Below, piece by piece: positions 47,677 to 57,236 of a stretch of 64,000 bases of DNA. Made by a program: the position numbers and the translations under genes. This DNA is from Acidobacteriota bacterium (GTDB lineage: Bacteria; Acidobacteriota; Terriglobia; Bryobacterales; Bryobacteraceae). The notes below the pieces were generated by a model. That model saw only the letters and a list, made by a program, of their open reading frames with translations. It was not told where the DNA came from and made no database searches. Location of the stretch: assembly GCA_014584705.1 (NCBI GenBank), contig JACTMJ010000021.1, forward strand, positions 153,132 through 217,131, written 5' to 3'. Positions within the stretch are counted from its first letter, which is position 1. Each line of letters begins with the position of its first letter.

Positions 47677-47714
47677 GCGTGACGCCGGGCGCGCAGGCGC
47701 GACGGGCGTCACGC
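47677..47714 (-). promoter_or_regulatory. Hairpin in the rpsD-rpoA spacer
   Basis: GCGTGACGCC (47677-47686) and GGCGTCACGC (47705-47714) form a perfect ten-base-pair stem with an 18-base loop. There is no U-run, so it is not a classical terminator. Its location between rpsD and rpoA makes a role in processing or translational control possible. Confidence 0.5.
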
Positions 47715-47730
47715 AAGACGGCACAACGAT

Positions 47731-48363
47731 TTACTTCGAGCACAACTCGACGACCAGTTGCTCGTTCAACTGAATCTGAACCAACTCTTCGCGCTTGGGC
47801 TCGCCGGCCACCTTGCCCTTCAGCGCATCGCGGTCAAAATCGAGCCAGCTCACCATCGGACGGGAGGCGCTGACTTCCAGATTGGAAAGGATCGTCGGAT
47901 GCTTGGCGCTTCCCTCGCGAACGGCGACCTCGTCGCCCGGCTTCACGGTGTAGGAAGGGATATTCACGCGTTTGCCATTGACGGCGATGTGGCCGTGACG
48001 GACGATCTGGCGCGCCTGCGGGCGGCTGGAGGCGATTCCGAGCCGGTAGACGATGCTGTCCAGGCGGCGTTCCATGAAGGACAGCATGTTCATGCCGGTA
48101 ACGCCCTTGGTGTGCTTGGATTTCTCGTAGATGTTGCGCAACTGGACTTCGAGCAGTCCGTAAATGCGCCGCAGCTTCTGCTTTTCCCGCAGTTGCAAAC
48201 CATAGTTGGAAACTTTGCCGCGGCGGTCCCGGCCGTGCTGGCCGGGCACAAAATTGCGCTTCTCAATCGCGCACTTCTCGGTGTAGCAGCGCTCTCCCTT
48301 GAGGAAGAGCTTCGTGCCCTCCCGCCGGCAGAGGCGGCATACGGGTCCTCTGTATCTTGCCAA
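47731..48363 (-). CDS. rpsD: 30S ribosomal protein S4
   Basis: A 210-aa primary 16S rRNA binder. It has an N-terminal zinc site with four Cys (9, 12, 26 and 31), so it is the C+ form. The S4 RNA-binding domain is near residues 98-160 (MERRLDSIVYRLGIASSRPQ). In many bacteria S4 represses the alpha operon by binding its mRNA. The gap of 197 bases to rpsK upstream (48364-48560) is unusually long and holds no gene. Confidence 0.97.
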   Translation of the reverse strand: MARYRGPVCRLCRREGTKLFLKGERCYTEKCAIEKRNFVPGQHGRDRRGKVSNYGLQLREKQKLRRIYGLLEVQLRNIYEKSKHTKGVTGMNMLSFMERRLDSIVYRLGIASSRPQARQIVRHGHIAVNGKRVNIPSYTVKPGDEVAVREGSAKHPTILSNLEVSASRPMVSWLDFDRDALKGKVAGEPKREELVQIQLNEQLVVELCSK

Positions 48364-48560
48364 AGATGTCTCTCCTATACCGAATTTCGGTGCAGTTTAC
48401 GGCCGAACCAGCCTTCGTCCTGCTTACGAACTCCGCCTTCGCGGTGTGATACCGTGGCCCGGAACCGCGAACGGCGGAACCGGCCCGGGATCGGGTGCGG
48501 GCGGGCGATTTCTCGCTCTCCCGCGAAACTGCAATACCCAGGCAGCGAAACGCGCGGCGA

Positions 48561-48965
48561 TCAGACGCGGCGGCGCTTGGGCGGCCGGCACCCATTGTGG
48601 GGCACGGGCGTCGTATCTTTGATCGAGCGCACGTCGAGGCCCGCCGTCGCCAGGCTGCGGATAGCGGATTCGCGTCCGGAACCGGGGCCGGCTACCTCCA
48701 CGGTCACCGTGCGAAGACCGGACTCTTTCGCCTTGTTCGCGGCTGTAATGGCAGCCTGCTGTGCGGCGAAAGGAGTCCCCTTGCGGGAGCCGCGAAAGCC
48801 AAGCGAACCGGCGCTGGACCAGGAGAGCGCGTTTCCAACCTGATCGGTGATCGTGACGATGGTGTTGTTAAACGTCGCCTGGATGTGCACCACTCCCTCG
48901 GGAATGTGCTTCTTCTCCCGCTTCTTGAACGTCTTCTTCTTGGTAGTTTTCGCTGCTTTCGCCAT
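48561..48965 (-). CDS. rpsK: 30S ribosomal protein S11
   Basis: A 134-aa protein of the platform of the small subunit. The N-terminus is Lys-rich ([18 protein letters not shown]), and the core has [19 protein letters not shown] and the C-terminal [18 protein letters not shown]. It contacts the mRNA exit near the anti-Shine-Dalgarno. Confidence 0.97.
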   Translation of the reverse strand: MAKAAKTTKKKTFKKREKKHIPEGVVHIQATFNNTIVTITDQVGNALSWSSAGSLGFRGSRKGTPFAAQQAAITAANKAKESGLRTVTVEVAGPGSGRESAIRSLATAGLDVRSIKDTTPVPHNGCRPPKRRRV

Positions 48966-49138
48966 AGTTGCCTATACTCTGATTCCTGAACTGTCGCGTC
49001 GCCGCCCGAGACTTCCCGGTGTCGGCCTCGTGCCCACCGGCAGGCACCGGCGCGGGCACACCGGAACTTCCGGAGCACACCCACGCCCAAGGCCGTCAGC
49101 CCCGCCGGACATCTCCGCCGGAGCGCAGGCCCGCCTGA

Positions 49139-49519
49139 TTACTTGCCGACCTTCTTCTTGTTGGCCACGGTGCCGCGACGCGGACCCTTGCGCGTGCGCG
49201 CATTGGTGTGGGTTCGCTGGCCGCGCACGGGCAGGCCGCGGCGGTGGCGAAGGCCGCGATAGCAGCCGAGGTCCATCAGCCGCTTGATATTGAGCTGCAC
49301 CTCCTTGCGGAGATCGCCCTCCACCGCGCCTTCATCCTCAAGGATCTGGCGGATGCTGTTCGCCTCTTCCTCGGTAAGGTCCGCGATCTTCTTGTTGAAG
49401 TCGATGTTCGCCCGGTACAGAATCGATTGCGCCCGTGCCCGGCCGATGCCGTAAATGTAGGTCAATCCAATCTCGGCCCGTTTCCGGGGTGGCAAATCTA
49501 CGCCTGCGATACGCGCCAT
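49139..49519 (-). CDS. rpsM: 30S ribosomal protein S13
   Basis: A 126-aa head protein that contacts the P-site tRNA and the inter-subunit bridge. [20 protein letters not shown] and the C-terminal [18 protein letters not shown] are diagnostic. The spacer to rpsK (48966-49138) is 173 bases and contains a direct repeat of CCGCCGGA; no gene is seen there. Confidence 0.97.
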   Translation of the reverse strand: MARIAGVDLPPRKRAEIGLTYIYGIGRARAQSILYRANIDFNKKIADLTEEEANSIRQILEDEGAVEGDLRKEVQLNIKRLMDLGCYRGLRHRRGLPVRGQRTHTNARTRKGPRRGTVANKKKVGK

Positions 49520-49547
49520 TCCATTAGCTCCTTCAGCCTGTCTCGGA

Positions 49548-49661
49548 TTAACCCTGCCGCTGCTTGTGCTTCGGATTCGTACAAATCACGCGCACCACGC
49601 CTTCGCGGTTGACGATCTTGCACTTATCACAGAGTTTCTTTACCGATGCTCTTACCTTCAT
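49548..49661 (-). CDS. rpmJ: 50S ribosomal protein L36
   Basis: A 37-aa protein, the usual size for L36. [20 protein letters not shown] and the zinc Cys/His positions (CDKC, then VICTNPKH) identify it. The start ATG is at 49661; a longer upstream frame is not real. It was identified by motif because it is too short for size filters. Confidence 0.95.
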   Translation of the reverse strand: MKVRASVKKLCDKCKIVNREGVVRVICTNPKHKQRQG

Positions 49662-49868
49662 GACTCCGCACTCCATTTCGAGGCATTCCGCTTCCGTTGA
49701 AGCCCGGATTGCCACGTTCCTTCGAACGCCTTCAATGGCCAGTCCCTGTTCCAAGCGCCCTCATGGGCACCATTTCCGCCGCGAATCCGTTCGACGGCCC
49801 CTCGGCGACGCCCCCCTCCCCCGCGCACGCCAAAACGGACTCGCGGGGAAGGATATGCCGCCGAAGCG

Positions 49869-50153
49869 TCACCCTTTCAGCACCCGCAGGAGTCTTCCTC
49901 TGCCGGGATCGTGGGGAGACAATGAAACTTCCACGAGATCGCCCGGACGCAGGCGGACAAAATTCTTCTGCCGCGCGCCCGACGCGTGAACGAGGACAAT
50001 ATCCTTTCTATTATCCAACATTACGCGAAAAATTGCATTTGGCATCAATTCAACCACGCTCGCCCGGTAGATCTCGCGCGGCGGAGTCGCGTTCTCGCCG
50101 GGCTTTGCATCCCGCCGCTCGTCTTCCGTGCCAATGGGCCGGTCCCGCTCCAT
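49869..50153 (-). CDS. infA: Translation initiation factor IF-1 with an N-terminal extension
   Basis: A 94-aa protein. The OB-fold core is standard from EIYRASVVELMPNAIFRVML through NFVRLRPGDLVEVSLSPHDPGRGRL. Residues 1-25 (MERDRPIGTEDERRDAKPGE region) are a charged N-terminal extension not present in the 72-residue E. coli protein. Its position between map and rpmJ is normal. IF-1 blocks the A site during initiation. The ATG at 50153 is preceded by GGAAAGG. The spacer 49662-49868 shows no gene. Confidence 0.9.
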   Translation of the reverse strand: MERDRPIGTEDERRDAKPGENATPPREIYRASVVELMPNAIFRVMLDNRKDIVLVHASGARQKNFVRLRPGDLVEVSLSPHDPGRGRLLRVLKG

Positions 50154-50195
50154 CGATGCCTTTCCAAACCAATTCCGTTCTTCCCGCCTGCCCAA

Positions 50196-50966
50196 TCAGG
50201 GTCGGGTAAGCACCCAGGGTCCGTTCTCGGTGATCGCCACCGTGTGCTCGAAATGCGCCGAATAGGAACCGTCCCTGGTGACGGCGGTCCACTTATCGGA
50301 CAGCACTTTCGATTCGGCATGGCCCAGATTTACCATGGGTTCGATGGCCAGCACCATCCCCGGCTTCAGCCTCGGATTCTCGTTTCGCCGGTCCACGTAA
50401 TTGGGGACCTGCGGATCCTCGTGCAGCCTCGTGCCGATGCCATGCCCGACGTACTCCCGGACAATCGAAAAACCGTTGCCGTGGATGTGCCGCTCAATCG
50501 CGGCCGAAATGTCAAATAGCCGGTTCCCCGGTTTCGCCTGCGCAATGCCAAGCTCGAGCGCTTCGCGCGTGACCGTGAGGAGTTTCGCCACCTCGGGCTT
50601 CACTTCACCCACCGGAACCGTGACCGCCGAATCCGCAAAATAGCCGTCGAGTTGGACGCCCGTATCCACGGTCACCACATCGCCGATCTTCAAGATGCGC
50701 TTTCGGTTGGGAATTCCATGGACGATCTCATCGTTGACGGAAGTGCAGAGCACCGCGGGGTACTTACTCCCCGCCGTGGGAACGTAATATCCCTTGAAGG
50801 CGGAGACGGCTCCGGCATCCTGGATCATCTTTTCAGCCACCACTTCAAGATCCCAGGTGGACACGCCCTCCGCCACCATTTCGGCGCAGGCACGAAGAAT
50901 ATCGTGAACCAGCAAACCGCTCTGGCGCATTTTGAGAAGCTCAAGATCGGTCTTTCGAATAATCAT
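50196..50966 (-). CDS. map: Type I methionine aminopeptidase
   Basis: A 256-aa metalloprotease that removes initiator Met. Metal ligands are recognisable in VDTGVQLDGYFADSAVTV (two Asp), GHGIGTRLHEDP (His), MVLAIEPMV (Glu) and AHFEHTVAIT (Glu). No SH3-like N-domain is present. ATG at 50966 has GGGAG upstream and overlaps the adk stop by four bases (ATGA). Confidence 0.97.
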   Translation of the reverse strand: MIIRKTDLELLKMRQSGLLVHDILRACAEMVAEGVSTWDLEVVAEKMIQDAGAVSAFKGYYVPTAGSKYPAVLCTSVNDEIVHGIPNRKRILKIGDVVTVDTGVQLDGYFADSAVTVPVGEVKPEVAKLLTVTREALELGIAQAKPGNRLFDISAAIERHIHGNGFSIVREYVGHGIGTRLHEDPQVPNYVDRRNENPRLKPGMVLAIEPMVNLGHAESKVLSDKWTAVTRDGSYSAHFEHTVAITENGPWVLTRP

Positions 50967-51784
50967 GATCGTTCTCCCAGGGAGAGGGCCGCTTCCGTTT
51001 CGAGGGTCAAGCCCCCGGTGGCCGTATGCGTTCCGATTCCTTGCTTCCCTTCCCCGCCATCGGCCCCTGCCGCAACCCCCGCGCCGGGGCGCGGCCGCCA
51101 TTCACGAAAACCGGTGAGGGCTCGCTCCAGAATCGCCTCCGGACTCCCGTCGCCCGCGTCTACCGAAACGAACGCAGCCGCACGCTCTTCAAGAAGGCTC
51201 GTCACGGGAGCGGTGAGCCTCTCAAAGTCGGCCATACGCCTCGCGACAAATTCGGGCCTGTCGTCGAGCCTCTCTTCGAGAACGCCCGCGCAGCCGGGGC
51301 GGTCACAATGCTTCCCAGCCAGAGACGGCTGGTAGCGAAGGTGAAACAGCGAGCCGCAAACGGAACATTGCCGGCGCCCGGCGAAGCGCGCGGCCAGCGT
51401 TTCGGGAGTGGCATTCAATCGCAGCACAAAAACACGCCTCGCGGGAATTCCGCTGAGGCCGGACATCCGCTCCAAAAACCTTTCTGCCTGAGCAAGCGTG
51501 CGGGGATAGCCATCCAGGATGACGCCGTGCCGGCAGTCCGACAACGAAACCCGCTCTTCCAGCATTCGCTCGACCCAGCTATCAGGCACAAACTGCCCGA
51601 CATCGATTCGACCGGCGATTGCTTTGCCGAAGTCGTCTCCAATCAGGATCCGGTCTCGAAGCATATCCCCGGTGGAGACGTGGGGGACGCCGAGCCGCTC
51701 GCTGAGGAGCCCTGCCTGCGTCCCTTTGCCAGCCCCTGGCGGACCCAGCACGACGATTACGCCGCCGCTCTCCGGCGGTCCCAC
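50963..51784 (-). CDS. adk: Adenylate kinase, long form with zinc-type lid
   Basis: A 273-aa kinase converting AMP and ATP to two ADP. The P-loop GPPGAGKGTQ is at 14-23, and the AMP-binding HVSTGDMLRD and LDGYPRTLAQAE segments follow. The lid has four Cys (140, 143, 160 and 165), so it is a zinc-type lid. A tail of about 45 residues rich in Gly/Ala/Thr extends past the usual end. The start is placed at GTG 51784 because GAGG lies eight bases upstream; a GTG at 51895, nearer to secY, lacks a ribosome site and would add 37 residues. Confidence 0.93.
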   Translation of the reverse strand: MGPPESGGVIVVLGPPGAGKGTQAGLLSERLGVPHVSTGDMLRDRILIGDDFGKAIAGRIDVGQFVPDSWVERMLEERVSLSDCRHGVILDGYPRTLAQAERFLERMSGLSGIPARRVFVLRLNATPETLAARFAGRRQCSVCGSLFHLRYQPSLAGKHCDRPGCAGVLEERLDDRPEFVARRMADFERLTAPVTSLLEERAAAFVSVDAGDGSPEAILERALTGFREWRPRPGAGVAAGADGGEGKQGIGTHTATGGLTLETEAALSLGERS

Positions 51785-51899
51785 CGGGTGATCCTCACGG
51801 TCCCCGCCGAAGGGAATCTCCGGCTGAACGCCGTTTGCTTCCGGCGACAGCCACGATATTGGAGAACCCGCGCCGCGAAAACGTTCTTCGGGCACCGGT

Positions 51900-53300
51900 C
51901 TAAAACACGCTCCGGCGTCCGCGCACGCGGCCCGCCTTCGGGGTGAAGCCTTCGTAGTGGCGCATGATCAACTGCGCCTCCACCTGGTTCACAAAATCCA
52001 TCGCCACGCCGACGACGATAAGCAGCGACGTTCCACCGAAGTAGAACTGTACGCCCAATCCATCCAACAGAAAGCGCGGAAAGTTCGTATCGATCCAGGA
52101 GCCGACCAACGGCAGGTGCTGAAGTTTGATTCCGGCGATCATGATGTCCGGGATCAAGCAGAGAATCGCCAGGTAGATACCGCCCACCACCGTGATCCGC
52201 GTCAGAATCCGGTTAAGATAGTCGGCCGTGCTCTTGCCGGGCCGGATACCGGGAATGAATCCGCCGTACTTCCGCATGTTATCCGCGGCTTCATTCGGGT
52301 TGAAAATGATCGAGACGTAGAAGAAACAAAAGAAAATGATCGACGCGACGAAAACCACCACGTAGAGGGGTTCGGCGTGGGCGATGGAAGCGAGAATGGC
52401 GCTCAGCCATTCATTCGATTTCACCCAGGGCAGCGTCGTGAGGGTCTGCGGCAGCGCAAGCATGGAACTGGCGAAGATCACCGGGATGACGCCGCCCGCA
52501 TTGACCTTCAAGGGCATGTGCGTCTGCTGCCCGCCCATCACCTTGCGCCCGACGACGCGCTTGGCATACTGTACCGGGACCCGCCGCTCGGCGCGTTCCA
52601 CCAGGACGATAAAGCCGACCACCGCGATCATGGCGATCAGGATGATAATTGCCTGCAATGGCGGCCAGTTACGGGTGACGAACACATTCTCCCAGACGCT
52701 ATAAGAGGCATGGGGAAGCCCGACCACGATACCGGCGAAGATAATCAGCGACATTCCGTTGCCAAGGCCGCGTTCCGAAATCTGCTCGCCCAGCCACATA
52801 ATGAACGCGGTTCCGGTCGTCAGAGTGAGAATCGTCATGAGGATGAACCCGACGCCCGGATTCAGCACGAAATTGCCGTCGCTCGTCTGCAGCGCGATGG
52901 CGATACCGAAGGACTGCACAACGGAAAGGATGATCGTAAGGTAGCGCGTCCACTGAGTGATCTTTCGCCGCCCAAGCTCCCCTTCTTTCGAAAGCTTTTC
53001 GAGCGTCGGCACGACCACGGTGAGCAACTGAAGAATAATCGACGCCGTGATGTAGGGCATGATGCCGAGCGCGAAGATCGTGAGCCGCTCGAGCATACCG
53101 CCGGAAAAGAGGCTGAGCATTCCAAAGACGCTGCCCCGATTCTGCTCAAAGAAATCCTGCAATGCGACGGTGTTCACGCCGGGCGTAGGCACAAACGCCC
53201 CCAGCCGGTAGACGGCGAGGAGCGCCAGCGTGAACAGAATGCGGTTCCGCAGATCCGGCACCCGGAACACATTGGCAATGGCTTCGAGGAACTTATTCAT
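51900..53300 (-). CDS. secY: Preprotein translocase channel SecY
   Basis: A 466-aa integral membrane protein with ten predicted transmembrane helices and the usual cytoplasmic loops. Signatures are VPTPGVN near the plug region, IMPYITASIILQLL, GEQISERGLGNGMSLIIF and VNAGGVIPVIFASSM. It forms the protein-conducting channel with SecE and SecG, driven by the SecA encoded earlier. ATG at 53300 is preceded by AGGAAG; the longer frame to 53336 adds an unsupported tail. Confidence 0.98.
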   Translation of the reverse strand: MNKFLEAIANVFRVPDLRNRILFTLALLAVYRLGAFVPTPGVNTVALQDFFEQNRGSVFGMLSLFSGGMLERLTIFALGIMPYITASIILQLLTVVVPTLEKLSKEGELGRRKITQWTRYLTIILSVVQSFGIAIALQTSDGNFVLNPGVGFILMTILTLTTGTAFIMWLGEQISERGLGNGMSLIIFAGIVVGLPHASYSVWENVFVTRNWPPLQAIIILIAMIAVVGFIVLVERAERRVPVQYAKRVVGRKVMGGQQTHMPLKVNAGGVIPVIFASSMLALPQTLTTLPWVKSNEWLSAILASIAHAEPLYVVVFVASIIFFCFFYVSIIFNPNEAADNMRKYGGFIPGIRPGKSTADYLNRILTRITVVGGIYLAILCLIPDIMIAGIKLQHLPLVGSWIDTNFPRFLLDGLGVQFYFGGTSLLIVVGVAMDFVNQVEAQLIMRHYEGFTPKAGRVRGRRSVF

Positions 53301-53383
53301 TCCGCACTTCCTGATCCCCACTTCCCACCGGCTCACGGCCGGCCGGGATAAACCTGCGATTACAGCGGCTTGCCCGCCGGGCG

Positions 53384-53881
53384 CTACGCCTTCGCGGCAC
53401 CCTTGTTCTTGGCCACCAGCTTGCCCTTCGGCGCCGGTTTCGGTGCAATCGTCGTCGCCGTCCCGCCGGCCGCCGTGATTTTCGCCGCCGCCTGCTTGGT
53501 GAACGCATGGGCGGTGACGTTCACGGCGCGGGTGAGATCCCCGGTACCGAGAATCTTCAAGCCGTCGCGCAGGTTCTTGATCACGCCCGAAGCCACCAGG
53601 CTTTCGGGGCTAAACTCGGAGCCTTCGAGATCGTTGAACCGGTGCACATTGAGTTCGGCATACTCGGTACGGAAGATGTTGGTGAACCCACGCTTGGGCA
53701 ACCGGCGATGCAGCGGCATCTGGCCGCCTTCGAATCCGCGCTTCTGGCTGAAGCCGCTGATGGAGTGCTGCCCCTTCATGCCGCGCCCGGACGTCTTGCC
53801 GTGGCCGGAACCCATGCCGCGCCCGATCCGCTTGCGCGGGCGGGTTTGTCCGGCTGGTGGTTTGAGATTGCTTAAATCCAT
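53384..53881 (-). CDS. rplO: 50S ribosomal protein L15
   Basis: A 165-aa protein with the diagnostic N-terminus LSNLKPPAGQTRPRKRIGRG and the internal HSISGFSQKRGFEGGQ. The C-terminal Ala/Lys-rich tail (PKPAPKGKLVAKNKGAAKA) is longer than in E. coli. It binds 23S rRNA late in assembly. It precedes secY as in the standard spc operon. Confidence 0.97.
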   Translation of the reverse strand: MDLSNLKPPAGQTRPRKRIGRGMGSGHGKTSGRGMKGQHSISGFSQKRGFEGGQMPLHRRLPKRGFTNIFRTEYAELNVHRFNDLEGSEFSPESLVASGVIKNLRDGLKILGTGDLTRAVNVTAHAFTKQAAAKITAAGGTATTIAPKPAPKGKLVAKNKGAAKA

Positions 53882-53925
53882 AATCTACTCCTCGGTGCCC
53901 GCCCGCTGTGGGCCGTGCGCAGTGC

Positions 53926-54114
53926 CTACTCGCTCTCAACAACCTTCACAAGGTGTGGAATCTTCTTGATGATGCCTCTGGTGGAAGGATTGTCCGGGCG
54001 CTCGACGATCTGCTGAAGGCGAATCAGCCCCAATCCGCGCACCATCCGGCGCTGCGTTTCCGGGCGCCCCACCGGACTTCTCACCAATTGCACTTTCACG
54101 GTTGTTTCCGCCAT
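53926..54114 (-). CDS. rpmD: 50S ribosomal protein L30
   Basis: A 62-aa protein of the usual size. [17 protein letters not shown] and [17 protein letters not shown] identify L30. It is followed downstream by rplO. The spacer to rpsE (54115-54253, 139 bases) contains two hairpins but no gene. Confidence 0.95.
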   Translation of the reverse strand: MAETTVKVQLVRSPVGRPETQRRMVRGLGLIRLQQIVERPDNPSTRGIIKKIPHLVKVVESE

Positions 54115-54132
54115 CTCTCGCTCTCCTCAATC

Positions 54133-54161
54133 TCTCGACGTCCCCCGAATGGGACGCGAGA
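54133..54161 (-). promoter_or_regulatory. Hairpin in the rpsE-rpmD spacer
   Basis: TCTCG-A-CGTCCC (54133-54144) pairs with GGGACG-CGAGA (54151-54161): eleven pairs, one bulged A and a six-base loop. A second element with CTCCGG and CCGGAG arms lies further upstream near 54210-54240. No U-run is present. Confidence 0.45.
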
Positions 54162-54253
54162 ACCCTTGATTCCTGTGTTACCCGCGCGCCCGGCAGCCGC
54201 TGGCGTTCGGACCTCCGGGACAGCGCTGGGCTTTCTCCGGAGCGGATCGACGC

Positions 54254-54787
54254 CTAGGCTTCGCTGGCCGGCTGAGCGGGCATATCCACCGTATGCAGCC
54301 CGCGCATGGCCTTCATGGCCTCGCGGTCCCGCAACTGAACCAGCGCATCCACGGTCGCCTTCACCACGTTGTGGGGGTTGCGGCTGCCGAGGCACTTCGT
54401 GAGGACGTTATGCACCCCCGCCGCCTCAATAACGTAGCGCACGGGTCCGCCCGCGATCACGCCCGTTCCTTCCGGCGCGGGCTTGAGCAGCACCTTGCCG
54501 CTGCCGAACACGCCCATCGTCTGATGAGGAATCGTGCGCTGCAGCAGGTTCACCTTGTGCAAATTCTTTTTGGCCGCTTCGATGCCCTTCTTGATCGCCG
54601 AAGGCACTTCCTTGGCCTTGCCGGTGCCAAAACCGACCACGGCGGCGTCCGGATCTCCCACCACGACCAGCGCGGAGAAGCTCAGGTTCTTGCCGCCCTT
54701 CACCACCTTGGTCACACGGTTGATGCTGACGACACTCTCCTTCAGGTTGTAGCCCGAAGCGTCCAGGGGTTTTTTCTTGGTCATCAT
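54254..54787 (-). CDS. rpsE: 30S ribosomal protein S5
   Basis: A 177-aa protein of the small subunit with the double-stranded RNA-binding S5 N-domain ([19 protein letters not shown]) and the C-domain ([20 protein letters not shown]). It helps decoding fidelity and is the site of spectinomycin resistance mutations in many bacteria. ATG at 54787, with a second ATG three bases on. Confidence 0.97.
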   Translation of the reverse strand: MMTKKKPLDASGYNLKESVVSINRVTKVVKGGKNLSFSALVVVGDPDAAVVGFGTGKAKEVPSAIKKGIEAAKKNLHKVNLLQRTIPHQTMGVFGSGKVLLKPAPEGTGVIAGGPVRYVIEAAGVHNVLTKCLGSRNPHNVVKATVDALVQLRDREAMKAMRGLHTVDMPAQPASEA

Positions 54788-54794
54788 GGCGACT

Positions 54795-55157
54795 CTAGAA
54801 CTCCAATCCTGCTTCGCGGGCCGCGTCGGCAAGCGCCTTCACGCGTCCATGGTAAATATATCCGCCACGGTCGTAGACAACGGCCTTGATCCCCTGGGCG
54901 ATCGCCCGATCGGCAATCAGTTTGCCGATCGCCTTCGCACCTTCGAGATTGCCGCCGGTGACCGAGCCCGTCGCCTTCTCGTGGCTGGAGGCGGAAACGA
55001 TCGTTCGTCCGGTGCTGTCGTCGATCACCTGAGCGTAGATATGCTTGAGGCTGCGAAACACGGCCAGACGGGGGCGCTCCGCCGTTCCGCGAAGACGCTT
55101 GCGGATTTTCGTGTGGATTCGTTGCCGAATCAAACTGCGAGACGTTCTCCCGATCAC
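54795..55157 (-). CDS. rplR: 50S ribosomal protein L18
   Basis: A 120-aa protein that binds 5S r[23 protein letters not shown] and the C-terminal [20 protein letters not shown] are diagnostic. Its start overlaps the rplF stop by four bases. Confidence 0.97.
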   Translation of the reverse strand: MIGRTSRSLIRQRIHTKIRKRLRGTAERPRLAVFRSLKHIYAQVIDDSTGRTIVSASSHEKATGSVTGGNLEGAKAIGKLIADRAIAQGIKAVVYDRGGYIYHGRVKALADAAREAGLEF

Positions 55158-55693
55158 TTCTTACCTCCCGCCCCAGCCTTGCCGACTTTCTTGCGCAGCG
55201 CTTCTCCCGTATACCGGATGCCCTTCTGTTTGTAGGGCTCCGGAGGACGCAACATCCGGACATTCGCCGCGGTCTGCCCGAGCAACTGGCGGTCGTGGCT
55301 GCTGAGAACGATGTGCGTGTTCTTCTCGACAACCGCGTCCACGCCAACGGGCAGCAGAAACTCGATCAGGTGCGAATAGCCGAGCTTAAAGACAATGGTG
55401 CGGCCTTTGACCTCGGCGTTGTAGCCGATACCGACGATATCGAGCTCGCGCTTGAAACCCTCGGATACGCCTACCACGGCGTTCGAGGTGAGCGCCCGGG
55501 TGAGACCGTGCAATGCGGCATACGCGTCGCTCTCGCGAACCACATGCAGCGTCGAATCTTTTTGCTCAAGCTTAATGCCCACCGGAATGGGGACGGTCAG
55601 CTTGCCTTTGGGCCCTTCCACTTCGAGCGTGTCGCCCATCTTGAGCTTCACGCCGGGGGGAAGAGGGATCGGCTTTTTCCCAACTCTTGACAT
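55154..55693 (-). CDS. rplF: 50S ribosomal protein L6
   Basis: A 179-aa protein with two L6 repeats. [18 protein letters not shown] and the C-terminal [19 protein letters not shown] segment (here [16 protein letters not shown]) identify it. It sits near the sarcin-ricin loop and the GTPase centre. The gap to rpsH (55694-55772) holds a GC-rich inverted-repeat region. Confidence 0.97.
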   Translation of the reverse strand: MSRVGKKPIPLPPGVKLKMGDTLEVEGPKGKLTVPIPVGIKLEQKDSTLHVVRESDAYAALHGLTRALTSNAVVGVSEGFKRELDIVGIGYNAEVKGRTIVFKLGYSHLIEFLLPVGVDAVVEKNTHIVLSSHDRQLLGQTAANVRMLRPPEPYKQKGIRYTGEALRKKVGKAGAGGKK

Positions 55694-55772
55694 GATGTTT
55701 CTCGCTTCACTCCCCGTTCATCCGCCTTCCCCGAGGGGCTGGCGAACGAACGGCGGAGGGGATCCTGAATTC

Positions 55773-56168
55773 CTACCAAACCTCGCAGAGCAGTTCACCG
55801 CCCACGTTTTCCGCGCGGGCCTGCTTACCGGTCATCACGCCTCGCGGCGTCGTCAAAATATTGATTCCCATTCCACCGAGCACACTGGGGATGTCCTTGC
55901 TGCCGACAAACACCCGGCAGCCCGGCCGCGAGAGGCGGTTGATCTTCGAGATCACCGGCTGATTGGTGGGCGTGTACTTCAGGTAGATCTTGATTGTCCG
56001 CTTGCTGTCTTCCTCGGCCAGCTTGTAATTGAGGATGTAGCCCTCTTCGCGCAAAATGCGGGAGATCTCCATCTTCAGGTTAGAAGCGGGCACATCCACC
56101 TTCGGATGGCCGGCGGCGTAAGCATTTCTCACCCTGGTGAGCATGTCGGCAATGGGATCACAAAACAT
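55773..56168 (-). CDS. rpsH: 30S ribosomal protein S8
   Basis: A 131-aa protein that binds the central domain of 16S rRNA. DPIADMLTRVRNAYAAGH and the C-terminal TPRGVMTGKQARAENVGGEL identify it. In E. coli S8 represses the spc operon. The spacer to rpsN (56169-56343) is 175 bases and contains a strong hairpin. Confidence 0.97.
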   Translation of the reverse strand: MFCDPIADMLTRVRNAYAAGHPKVDVPASNLKMEISRILREEGYILNYKLAEEDSKRTIKIYLKYTPTNQPVISKINRLSRPGCRVFVGSKDIPSVLGGMGINILTTPRGVMTGKQARAENVGGELLCEVW

Positions 56169-56314
56169 ATTTCATTCTCCGATTGAGCTACTCCGTGGAG
56201 TCGCTCCGTGTGACCGTCTCCGCGGGGTCTTCCCCCGGCGGACTGCGTCGCTTCTCTCGCTTCGCCACTGGCTTATTCCGAGCTTCGCCGGGAACCGGCT
56301 TCGGACCTAAGCCC

Positions 56315-56337
56315 GCCTCCCTCCGTCCGGGGGAGGC
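56315..56337 (-). promoter_or_regulatory. Hairpin in the rpsN-rpsH spacer
   Basis: GCCTCCC (56315-56321) and GGGAGGC (56331-56337) pair around a nine-base loop, just after the rpsN stop. No U-run follows on the minus strand. Confidence 0.45.
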
Positions 56338-56343
56338 CGCGCG

Positions 56344-56529
56344 TTACCAACTCGCCTTTACCACTCCGGGCAATTCTCCAAGCAGGGCCAGTTCCCGGAA
56401 ACAAATCCGGCAGAGACCGAACTTGCGGTAGAAGGCGCGCGGGCGGCCGCAGCGCCAGCAGCGGTTCCGGTGCCGGATCTTGAACTTCGGTTTCTTTTGG
56501 TCCTTTGCGATCTTTGCGGTGGTTGCCAT
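56344..56529 (-). CDS. rpsN: 30S ribosomal protein S14, zinc type
   Basis: A 61-aa protein of the short zinc-binding form. The four Cys are at 24 and 27 (CWRC) and 40 and 43 (CRIC). It belongs to the head of the small subunit and completes the decoding site. Confidence 0.96.
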   Translation of the reverse strand: MATTAKIAKDQKKPKFKIRHRNRCWRCGRPRAFYRKFGLCRICFRELALLGELPGVVKASW

Positions 56530-56559
56530 TCGATTCCTCTTGCTTCCCTCTCGCCCTTC

Positions 56560-57108
56560 TTACTTGGTGAACGGCATCCCCATTTCCCGCAGCAGAGAAC
56601 GCGCTTCGGCGTCGGTGCTGGCGGTGGTGGTGATGCAGATGTTCATGCCCTTTGTTTTTTCCACCTTGTTGTAATCGATCTCCGGGAAGATCAACTGGTC
56701 GCGAATGCCGAGCGTGTAGTTTCCGCGGCCGTCAAAGGCCTTGGAAGAAACTCCGCGAAAATCGCGCACACGCGGCAGAGCCACGCTCACCAGGCGATCC
56801 AGAAACTCGTACATGCGGTCTCCCCGCAGGGTGACCATCGCGCCTATGCTCATCCCCTCGCGCAGCTTGAACTGCGCGATGGACTTGCGCGCCTTCGTCA
56901 CCACCGGCTTCTGGCCGCTAATCGTCGTGAGGTCGCTCACGCAGGCATCCAGCAGTTTCTGGTTGCCGATCGCCTCGCCAAGACCCATGTTTACCGTGAT
57001 CTTCACGATCTTGGGCACCGCCATGGGATTCGTGTACTGAAACTCTTTCGTGAGCGCGGGCACCACTTTGCCCGTATAGTGATCCTTCAATCTTGCTGTC
57101 GTCTGCAT
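56560..57108 (-). CDS. rplE: 50S ribosomal protein L5
   Basis: A 182-aa 5S rRNA-binding protein. [18 protein letters not shown] and [21 protein letters not shown] are diagnostic, with [13 protein letters not shown] and [15 protein letters not shown] near the C-terminus. It contacts the P-site tRNA. The spacer to rplX (57109-57236) holds no gene. Confidence 0.97.
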   Translation of the reverse strand: MQTTARLKDHYTGKVVPALTKEFQYTNPMAVPKIVKITVNMGLGEAIGNQKLLDACVSDLTTISGQKPVVTKARKSIAQFKLREGMSIGAMVTLRGDRMYEFLDRLVSVALPRVRDFRGVSSKAFDGRGNYTLGIRDQLIFPEIDYNKVEKTKGMNICITTTASTDAEARSLLREMGMPFTK

Positions 57109-57236
57109 CGTCTGGTTCCTTCAATTGCTCCCCGGTTTCCAATCGGGTGAGCGGTTCGATGCCGGCTGCCCGGATTCCCGTGCCAAGCCGCCCCCGCAAA
57201 GCGATCCGGTCTCCCGGTTCGCTCCCCTGGCCGTGA

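Noticed and set aside
48364..48560. A hidden gene in the rpsD-rpsK gap
   Set aside because: No open frame with ribosome site or recognisable product on either strand; treated as a spacer.
51957..53351. Plus-strand open frame of 464 codons opposite secY
   Set aside because: Antisense of secY, rich in His, Asp and Arg from reversed hydrophobic codons.
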